From positions 10,427-74,426 of the forward strand of contig CATYVH010000006.1 of the NCBI GenBank assembly GCA_958413765.1: DNA of 64,000 nucleotides, read 5' to 3'. The DNA comes from an uncultured Collinsella sp. GTDB lineage: Bacteria > Actinomycetota > Coriobacteriia > Coriobacteriales > Coriobacteriaceae. Of the stretch, positions 58,359 through 64,000 are shown one piece after another. Under the pieces are notes generated by a model. It was not told the origin of the DNA, ran no database searches, and was given only the letters and a program-made list of their open reading frames with translations. The position numbers and the translations under genes were made by a program. Position 1 is the first letter of the stretch; the number at the start of each line of letters is the position of its first letter.

Positions 58359-58997
58359 CTATGCGGCCACGATGCGGCGTTGATATGCCCTCACCAACAA
58401 CGAGATACCAAAGTTGAGCATAAAGTACATCGCAAACACCAGGCCGTAGAGCATAAGTACCTGCGACAGATCAATCGCGTGGGCCATCACGACGTTTGCC
58501 GTGTACATGAGCTCGGCCACGTTAATGCCCGAAAGATACGAGCTGTCCTTAATGACGGTCGTGCATTGGCTAAACAGCGCCGGAATGATCGTCTTAAACG
58601 TCTGCGGCAGAATGATGTAGCGCATGGTGGCAAAAAAGCCGAAGCCTTGGCTCTGCGCTGCCTCAAACTGGCCGCGCGGAATCGAGTTGAGGCCGCCGCG
58701 CACAATCTCGGCCATAACAGCGCTGGTAAACAGCGTAAAGGCGATGGTCGAAATCACAATGTCCAAGCCCTGCACCGTAAAGTAGATAAACAGGATCCAC
58801 AGCAGGTTCGGCGTGCAACGGAACAGCTCGATATAGGCACTCACCAAAATACGGAACGGGCGGGGCGCATAGCTTTTAACAAGCGCCAGCACCGTGCCAA
58901 AGATGAGCGAGAAAAAGATCGACAGCGCCGAGATCTCGATCGTCTTAACAAAGCCGCCCCAAATGTAGAGCAGGTTGGTCGCGTTGAAGATTTCCAT
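58359..58997 (-). CDS. Polar amino acid ABC transporter permease
   Basis: 212 residues; GGAGG site before the ATG. It is an HisM/GlnP-type permease with five helices and the EAA loop (AEIVRGGLNSIPRGQFEAAQ then SQGFG). It is the last of four genes encoding one importer (ATPase 60657, substrate-binding lipoprotein 59773, permease 59001, this permease) and follows the previous stop by 3 bp. Confidence 0.95.
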   Translation of the reverse strand: MEIFNATNLLYIWGGFVKTIEISALSIFFSLIFGTVLALVKSYAPRPFRILVSAYIELFRCTPNLLWILFIYFTVQGLDIVISTIAFTLFTSAVMAEIVRGGLNSIPRGQFEAAQSQGFGFFATMRYIILPQTFKTIIPALFSQCTTVIKDSSYLSGINVAELMYTANVVMAHAIDLSQVLMLYGLVFAMYFMLNFGISLLVRAYQRRIVAA

Positions 58998-59000
58998 GCG

Positions 59001-59747
59001 CTAGGCCTCCTCTACGTTGTCGAGCCCCAGCTCGGCGAGGCTCACGCCGCGCGGACGCTCCTTGGAGCGGCGCTCGAGCCACTGCACCAGCATGGCGAGC
59101 GGAAAGCAGATGATGAAGTACATAAGGCAGCAGACGATGTATCCCTGCAGGTAACCGTACAGACTCACAAAGTTGTCGGAACGGTACATAAGGTCGCCGC
59201 CGGCCACAAGCGCCAGCACCGACGTGTTCTTGACCAGGTTGAGCGCCTGGTTACACAGCGGTGGCAGAATGATCTTGAACGTCTGGGGCAGCACAATGTA
59301 CCAGTATGCCTGCGCACGGGTGAAGCCCTGGCTCTGGGCCGCCTCCATCTGACCGCGCGGAACGGCCTCGATACCGGTGCGGATGACCTCCGAAATGTAG
59401 GCCGCGTGATACAGGCCCACGCCCAAGAAGCCCAGCACGAACGGCGCGATGCGCACCGGCTGGTCGGCACCAGTTATGGCCTGCAAAAACTGCGGACCGG
59501 CCATGTACATAAAGAGCACCTGAACGGGCAACGGAGTGTTCTGGTAAAACTCCACGTACACACGGCTTATGGCGCGCAGCACGCGCGAACGGGTGGTGGA
59601 GAACACGCCCAGCAGCGTGCCCAGCACGAGCGACAGTAGCAGACCGGCAATGACCACCTGCAGCGTCACGCCAAAGCCCTCCCAGAAGGGCCCCATGTTT
59701 TGAAATGTCGTCGACCAACGGTCGGCGTCAAATAATCCTTCGAGCAT
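59001..59747 (-). CDS. Polar amino acid ABC transporter permease
   Basis: 248 residues from the ATG at 59747 (GGAAGGA site). HisM/GlnP family with the EAA loop SEVIRTGIEAVPRGQMEAAQ. It has a longer C-terminal cytoplasmic tail (LERRSKERPRGVSLAELGLD) than its partner. It forms a heterodimer with the product of 58359-58997. Confidence 0.95.
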   Translation of the reverse strand: MLEGLFDADRWSTTFQNMGPFWEGFGVTLQVVIAGLLLSLVLGTLLGVFSTTRSRVLRAISRVYVEFYQNTPLPVQVLFMYMAGPQFLQAITGADQPVRIAPFVLGFLGVGLYHAAYISEVIRTGIEAVPRGQMEAAQSQGFTRAQAYWYIVLPQTFKIILPPLCNQALNLVKNTSVLALVAGGDLMYRSDNFVSLYGYLQGYIVCCLMYFIICFPLAMLVQWLERRSKERPRGVSLAELGLDNVEEA

Positions 59748-59772
59748 TTGATTCCTTCCTTGGACGATGCGC

Positions 59773-60648
59773 CTATACAAGACCCCAGGTCTTGACCTCT
59801 TGGTCGAGCCAGCCGTCGGCCAGACGATCGCAAATCACCTGATCGACCACGGCCGAAAGGTCGCAGCCCTTCTTGGTCGCCACGCCGTAGCCCTGCTCGC
59901 CAAACTTGACCTCGGGCTGCAACAGCTCAACGGTCTCGTTCATGTAACCGGCCAGCGTGGAGCGGTCCATGGCAAAGACGTCGATATTGCCGGCGTCGAG
60001 CGAGCTCTTGATGATGGGGTAGCCGCTAAAGGCCCTAAACTCGGGCTTGCAGCTAAAGCCGTTGTCCTTGATCATCTGCTCGATCAGGCCCTGCGTGGTG
60101 GCACCCTGGCTCACGCCGATGACCTTGCCGTCCAGGTCCTCAATCGAGGTAAAGCCCGAACGCTTCTTGACCATGAGTCCCACGTAGTCGGTGCGGTACG
60201 GCGTCGAGAAATCCCAGCTCTTCTTGCGCTCGTCGGTGATGGTGTAGGTCGCCGCGACCACGTCGAGTTGGCCGTTATCGATCAGCGGGCCGCGTGTCTT
60301 GGGCGTTACGTCGGTAAACTCGACAAGCTCCTGGGCACGGGCTTCCTTGTAGCTCACGCCAAAGACAGCGGCGGCGATCTGGTAGCACAAATCGACTTCC
60401 ATGCCCTCAAAGCGGCCTTTGGCGGTGTCGTAATAGCCGTAGCCGGGAACATCTTTCTTGACGCCGGCATTCAGATGGCCGCGCGACTTGATGGCCGCAA
60501 GCTTGGATCCCTTGTCGGAACCCTCGCCGCTGGTGGAGTTGCCGCAACCGGTGAGCGCGGTCCCCGTCAGCGCGAGCATGCCGGCGCCCGCCAGCTGCAA
60601 AAAGTGACGGCGCGACACGGCCGCCCTCGTCATATCCGTCATGTCCAT
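59773..60648 (-). CDS. Amino acid ABC transporter substrate-binding lipoprotein
   Basis: 291 residues from the ATG at 60648 (a GTG one codon earlier and an ATG two codons later are alternatives). The N-terminus carries a twin-arginine motif (VSRRHFLQLAG) and a lipobox (ALTGC), so it is probably a Tat-exported lipoprotein. The mature SBP_bac_3 domain shows AGVKKDVPGYGYYD, GRFEGMEVDLCYQIAAAVFG, TITDERKKSWDFSTPY and a D-rich ligand region. The SBP_bac_3 family binds polar amino acids such as glutamate, aspartate or glutamine; the specific ligand is not determined. Confidence 0.93.
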   Translation of the reverse strand: MDMTDMTRAAVSRRHFLQLAGAGMLALTGTALTGCGNSTSGEGSDKGSKLAAIKSRGHLNAGVKKDVPGYGYYDTAKGRFEGMEVDLCYQIAAAVFGVSYKEARAQELVEFTDVTPKTRGPLIDNGQLDVVAATYTITDERKKSWDFSTPYRTDYVGLMVKKRSGFTSIEDLDGKVIGVSQGATTQGLIEQMIKDNGFSCKPEFRAFSGYPIIKSSLDAGNIDVFAMDRSTLAGYMNETVELLQPEVKFGEQGYGVATKKGCDLSAVVDQVICDRLADGWLDQEVKTWGLV

Positions 60649-60656
60649 CACCGCGC

Positions 60657-61388
60657 CTAGTGCAGAATCTTGGACAGGAACTCGCGGCAGCGCGGGTTCT
60701 CGGGGTTATCGAAGAAGTGCTCGGGCGTGCCCTCCTCCAGGATGCGGCCGTCCTCCATAAAGATGACGCGATCGGCCACCTGGCGCGCAAAGCCCATCTC
60801 GTGCGTCACGCAGATCATGGTGATGTCCTCCTGCGCGAGCTCAATCATAACGTCCAGAACCTCCTGGACCATCTCGGGGTCGAGCGCCGAAGTCGGCTCG
60901 TCAAACAGGATGATGGGCTGCTTGGTACACAGGGCGCGGGCGATGGCGATGCGCTGCTGCTGACCACCCGAGAGATTCTGCGGATACTCGCCGGCCTTAT
61001 GCGCCATGCCGACGCGCTTGAGTGCGGCGATGGCGATCTCGGTCGCCTCCTCCTTGCTCTTCTTTTGCAGCTTGATGGGCGCGAGTGTCAGGTTGCCCAG
61101 CACCGTCATGTTGGGATACAGGTTGAACTGCTGGAACACCATGGAACTATACTTGCGAGCCATCTCCAGGTGATTCTTTTTGGTGAGCGGCGTACCGTCG
61201 ATGATGACTTCGCCCGACGTGGGCTCCTCCAGATAATCGACGCAACGGATGAGTGTCGACTTACCCGAGCCGGAAGGCCCAATCATTACGAGCTTCTCGC
61301 CGCGCTTGACGGTGAGATTGATATCTTTGAGTACATGCAGGTCGCCAAAGTACTTGTTGAGATGCTTAATCTCGATCATGTCTGCCAT
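60657..61388 (-). CDS. Polar amino acid ABC transporter ATP-binding protein (GlnQ type)
   Basis: 243 residues; GGAAGGG site before the ATG. Walker [10 protein letters not shown]-loop [12 protein letters not shown], signature NLSGGQQQR, Walker [13 protein letters not shown] and THEMGFAR are the GlnQ/HisP hallmarks. It is the first gene of the importer operon; the 263-bp region upstream contains a candidate -10 box (TACAAT on the minus strand, near 61424) and a REPIN. Confidence 0.96.
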   Translation of the reverse strand: MADMIEIKHLNKYFGDLHVLKDINLTVKRGEKLVMIGPSGSGKSTLIRCVDYLEEPTSGEVIIDGTPLTKKNHLEMARKYSSMVFQQFNLYPNMTVLGNLTLAPIKLQKKSKEEATEIAIAALKRVGMAHKAGEYPQNLSGGQQQRIAIARALCTKQPIILFDEPTSALDPEMVQEVLDVMIELAQEDITMICVTHEMGFARQVADRVIFMEDGRILEEGTPEHFFDNPENPRCREFLSKILH

Positions 61389-61501
61389 GAATGTCCCTTC
61401 CCTGCGTTAATACGAATTGCACTATTGTACGGAAAGAACCACGTTTCCGCAGCCCACACTACATCCCCGTAAAGAACCCGCAATCTTCCACCCACTCATT
61501 A

Positions 61502-61577
61502 GGCACTCATTGGGGACAGACTTAAATGAGTACCCGGGAAGTGGGCACTCATTTTAAGTCTGTCCCCAATGAGTGCC
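61502..61577. repeat. REPIN-type inverted repeat
   Basis: GGCACTCATTGGGGACAGAC... (61502-61531) and its reverse complement (61547-61577, one extra T) face each other across 15 bp. This is the same unit as at 8974-9033. Confidence 0.9.
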
Positions 61578-61596
61578 CTTCAGCTGCCATCAAAAA

Positions 61597-61623
61597 GGGG
61601 CGCGACCACGTGGTCGGCGCCCC
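61597..61623 (-). terminator. Terminator after the YqeY-like gene
   Basis: Minus strand GGGGCGCCGACCACGTGGTC plus GCGCCCC is followed by TTTTTG, 28 bp after the stop at 61652. Confidence 0.93.
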
Positions 61624-61651
61624 TCGCTATCAGCGATGTGTCGATCGGCCC

Positions 61652-62095
61652 TTAGGCAAGCTTGGCACCGACGATCTTTGCTGCTGCCGGCTTATCGAAG
61701 TTGCCGCCAGTGGCCTTGCCGAGTGCTCCCATGACCTGGCCCATCTGCTTCTTGGACGTGGCGCCCAGCTCGGCGATAACCTGCTCGATCAGAGCCTCGA
61801 GTTCCTCGCCCGAAACCTGTGCGGGCAGCAGGCTCTCCAGAATCTTGACCTGCTCGGTCAGGTTGTCGGTACGGTCCTGGTCGGTACCGGCCTTGATGGA
61901 CATCTCCAGCGTCTCGCTCGTCTGCTTAATCAGACGCTTGATCATGCTGTTGACGTCTTCCTCGGTCACATCGCGGCGCTCGTTGACCTCGATATTCTTC
62001 ACCTCGGCCTTAACCTGGCGAATGATGGACAGGCGAACCTTGTCCTTAGCCTTCATGGCTGCGATCATTTCCTTCTGCAGCTCTTCGTTGGTCAT
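61652..62095 (-). CDS. GatB/YqeY domain protein
   Basis: 147 residues from the ATG at 62095 (AGGAGG 9 bp upstream; a further in-frame start includes that site). The helical YqeY domain resembles the C-terminal tRNA-binding part of GatB: IAAMKAKDKVRLSIIRQVKA, LPAQVSGEELEALIEQVIAE and the end KKQMGQVMGALGKATGGNFD. A role in tRNA-dependent amidation or tRNA binding is assumed, not shown. It lies 54 bp after the foldase gene on the same strand. Confidence 0.93.
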   Translation of the reverse strand: MTNEELQKEMIAAMKAKDKVRLSIIRQVKAEVKNIEVNERRDVTEEDVNSMIKRLIKQTSETLEMSIKAGTDQDRTDNLTEQVKILESLLPAQVSGEELEALIEQVIAELGATSKKQMGQVMGALGKATGGNFDKPAAAKIVGAKLA

Positions 62096-62149
62096 CTGCA
62101 AATCCTCCTCGATAGCGTGGGCGGCACTCACGCGGGCACCGCCCCATGA

Positions 62150-63373
62150 TTACTCAGTCGTCGACGAATTGTCGGTCGAACTCTTGGTGACGCCCTTCAG
62201 GCTGACGTTGTACGGCACGTCCTTGGGCATGGGGTTAACGGTGATGTCGGCGTCCTTCTTGTACTGCTCCAGCCACTCGCTGTACGCAGTGCTCTCTGCC
62301 TGCGTCTTCACCACGTTGGAGACATACTTCTTGATGTCCTTGGGCACCTGTTTAATGTCATCGACCTGGCTATCGACATGGAAGTAGTCGGTGCACTTGA
62401 TGATGTGGTAACCATACGTCGACTCGACGACGTCGCTCACGTCGCCCTTGTTAAGGCCTTCGAGCGCCGCCTGATAGCTGTCGACGAAGGTGGTGAGCTT
62501 GTCCCAGCCCACATCGCCCTTCTTCTCCTTGGAACCGGTGTCGTCGGAATACTGCTTCACGGCGTCTTCGAAGCTCAGCTCGCCGGAGTTAATCTTGTCC
62601 AGGCACTCCTGCGCCTTGGCCTTGGCGGCAGCCTTGTCCTCGTCGGATGCGTCGGAATCGACCTTGATCAGGATGTTCGACGAGCGGCGGGCATCGTTGT
62701 ACTTCGACAGGTTCTCGTTGATGTAATCGACAATCTCGCTGTCCTTGGGCTTGCTGGTGGGCGCCACGGCTTCCTTGAGCTTTTGCTGCGCCAGGCTCTC
62801 CTTGAGCGAGCTCTTATAGGTGTCCTCGGTGTAGCCGTAAGTCTTAAGGGTCTTCTTAAAGGTCTTGGCGCCGCCCGCGCTCTTGCACGCGTCCTTCCAA
62901 GCCTTCTCGACTTCCTCATCCGACACCGTCACGCCGTTTTCCTTCTGCGCCTGCTGAAGCAGAATCTGCTGCGTGTAGGAATCGATGAGCTGCTTGCGGT
63001 ACTTCTTGGGCGTAAGGTCGTTGTTGACCAGGTACTGCGCCCAATCCTTGTCCTTGGTATAACCATAGGACGTGCGCATGCTCATGATCTGCTTGGTCAC
63101 GGTGTCCTCGGTGAGGTTGGTGCCGTTGATGGTGGCAGCCACGCCACCAGTGAGCTTATAGCCCGAGCTGGCGCTTTCGGTCTGCGACATCAGGCCGGAG
63201 CACGCCATGGCCGAGACGGAGAGCAGCATCGCCAGCACGCCGATGACCACCAGGACAATCTTGACGGTCTTGGACACATAGGTCTTGCGCTGCTTCTTGC
63301 GAGAGCTAGAGGCGGCGCGGGACCGTTGCTCGGACGTCGGCGCGACCTCGGGGTTCTTTTTCTTGTTTGCCAT
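62150..63373 (-). CDS. Membrane-anchored parvulin-type peptidylprolyl isomerase (PrsA/SurA-like)
   Basis: 407 residues. A ~37-residue basic head (MANKKKNPEVAPTSEQRSRA) precedes one membrane helix (~38-58). A SurA_N-like helical domain (VAATINGTNLTEDTVTKQIM ... TPKKYRKQLIDSYTQQILLQ) follows, then the parvulin rotamase domain (~235-350: SSNILIKVDSD, LSFEDAVKQYSDDTGSKEKK then GDVGW, VVESTYGYHIIK) and a Ser/Thr-rich tail. It probably folds secreted proteins on the outer face of the membrane; the giant surface protein in this window would be a plausible client type, but no link is shown. Confidence 0.92.
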   Translation of the reverse strand: MANKKKNPEVAPTSEQRSRAASSSRKKQRKTYVSKTVKIVLVVIGVLAMLLSVSAMACSGLMSQTESASSGYKLTGGVAATINGTNLTEDTVTKQIMSMRTSYGYTKDKDWAQYLVNNDLTPKKYRKQLIDSYTQQILLQQAQKENGVTVSDEEVEKAWKDACKSAGGAKTFKKTLKTYGYTEDTYKSSLKESLAQQKLKEAVAPTSKPKDSEIVDYINENLSKYNDARRSSNILIKVDSDASDEDKAAAKAKAQECLDKINSGELSFEDAVKQYSDDTGSKEKKGDVGWDKLTTFVDSYQAALEGLNKGDVSDVVESTYGYHIIKCTDYFHVDSQVDDIKQVPKDIKKYVSNVVKTQAESTAYSEWLEQYKKDADITVNPMPKDVPYNVSLKGVTKSSTDNSSTTE

Positions 63374-63464
63374 GTTTGGCCTTTCGCATCACGAATCGAA
63401 CAAACGCCATTGTGTCACAACGCAGCCCCCGCGACACGCCTGGTGCATGGGAGACGGGTTAATC

Positions 63465-63550
63465 TGCACCATTTTGGTGCAAAGGGGACAGGTCTGGCAG
63501 TTGACAGTTAGGGACGTTCCTTTTCTGCCGACAGTTAGGGACAGCCCCCA
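63465..63550. repeat. REP-related intergenic repeats with a small hairpin
   Basis: TGCACCATTTTGGTGCA (63465-63481) is a hairpin. It is followed by GGGGACAGGTCTG and two direct copies of GACAGTTAGGGAC (63503-63515 and 63530-63542, 27 bp apart). These fragments resemble the GGGGACAG core of the REP-like units elsewhere in the window. Confidence 0.65.
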
Positions 63551-63560
63551 AGTGCCGGCC

Positions 63561-64000
63561 TTAAAAGTGGCGGCGGATGGCGTCGACCATGCCCTGCGGC
63601 GTGGTCTGGCCGAGTACATCGGCTGCAGCGTCGGCATCCATAAAGATATTCATAAGCGCTTGCAGGGCCTCGACCTGGCCGCCAGGCTCGGCAATGCCCA
63701 GATTGATGATAATCTGCGCCAGCACCGGGGCGCCCATACCCGCCATCGCGTTGAACGTCACAGGTGCAGCGGGCTTTACCACCGCGATATAGGGCTTGGC
63801 CACAAATCCCGGATCGGTATGCGGAATGGCGATGTTTGCCGCCGGCATAGCGAGACCCGTGGGATAGGCGTCCTCGCGCGTGCGGACGGCGTCGAGCCAA
63901 CCCTCGGCAATGTAGCCGCGCGGAGCGAGCTCGTCCTCGAGCTGCGCAAACACCTCATCCGGCGTCGCACACTCCCAATCAAAAAACACCAGCTCAGGCG
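63561..64000 (-). CDS. PTS system EIIA component, galactitol/fructose type (partial, runs off right edge)
   Basis: About 146 codons are visible; the frame is open to the right edge (PELVFFDWECATPDEVFAQL), so the true start is probably just outside. A GTG at 63989 is possible but would truncate the conserved start. The PTS_EIIA_2 fold is clear: RGYIAEGWLDAVRTREDAYP, TGLAMPAANIAIPHTDPGFV with the phospho-accepting histidine, and AQIIINLGIAEPGGQVEALQ. It receives phosphate from HPr and passes it to an EIIB domain. The matching EIIB/EIIC genes are presumably beyond the edge, as no other PTS gene is in the window. Confidence 0.9.
   Translation of the reverse strand, partial: PELVFFDWECATPDEVFAQLEDELAPRGYIAEGWLDAVRTREDAYPTGLAMPAANIAIPHTDPGFVAKPYIAVVKPAAPVTFNAMAGMGAPVLAQIIINLGIAEPGGQVEALQALMNIFMDADAAADVLGQTTPQGMVDAIRRHF

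Noticed and set aside
58341..59639. 432-codon open frame on the plus strand
   Set aside because: Antisense to two amino acid permease genes with clear family motifs; composition (His, Lys, Gln-rich) indicates a shadow frame.

Overview
The window looks like a chromosomal segment of an anaerobic, high-GC Actinomycetota, most probably a Collinsella-like member of the Coriobacteriia. This is inferred from strongly GC-rich codon use, an energy-converting Ech-type [NiFe] hydrogenase, an NfnAB-type bifurcating transhydrogenase, an ATP-grasp-free folate/pantothenate housekeeping set and a mixture of actinobacterial and Firmicutes-like gene families. No database search was possible, so the genus is an inference.

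Layout. 1-5.3 kb: a truncated acidic protein, a CNNM/HlyC transporter-like protein, a hemolysin III (PAQR) membrane protein, an alpha/beta hydrolase behind a palindrome-flanked promoter, and a DUF362 ferredoxin-type protein. 5.3-14.4 kb: a MacB/FtsX-type ABC pair bracketed by REP-like repeats, then a DrrA-type ABC exporter (one ATPase, two permeases) divergent from a NarL-family two-component system. 14.4-15.2 kb: three long-hairpin repeats. 15.2-20.9 kb: a five-gene Ech hydrogenase operon in which EchA and EchB are fused. 21.1-35.6 kb: an orphan helix-turn-helix protein, then a surface-protein operon that ends in a 3,556-residue secreted repeat protein. 35.8-39.4 kb: an ATPase carrying a PD-(D/E)XK-type C-terminus with five 23-bp-phased repeats upstream, and a flavin/Fe-S ene-reductase.

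39.9-45.4 kb: initiator tRNA, coaX, a biotin-ligase-like protein, a folP-folK fusion with a large disordered insertion, a sirtuin and exonuclease III. 45.4-49.1 kb: two more long-hairpin repeats and an ECF vitamin-type transporter (S, double ATPase, T). 49.3-57.1 kb: glmU, prs, a PD-(D/E)XK-like gene sitting between two ~203-bp terminal-inverted-repeat elements, pth, and nfnAB. 57.1-64 kb: hairpin arrays, a cytidylate-kinase-like protein, a four-gene polar amino acid ABC importer, a YqeY-like protein, a parvulin-type foldase and a partial galactitol-type PTS EIIA.

How parts fit: Ech (ferredoxin/H2/ion gradient) and NfnAB (ferredoxin/NADH/NADPH) are natural partners in ferredoxin-based energy conservation. 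The most unusual content is intergenic: at least five families of structured repeats are present. The best leads are (i) two loci that each carry three 55-bp hairpins at identical 80/81-bp spacing, (ii) five ~150-bp elements with long terminal inverted repeats and an internal terminator-like hairpin, (iii) the 23-bp phased array before an ATPase-nuclease, and (iv) the nuclease-like gene between two matching inverted-repeat elements.
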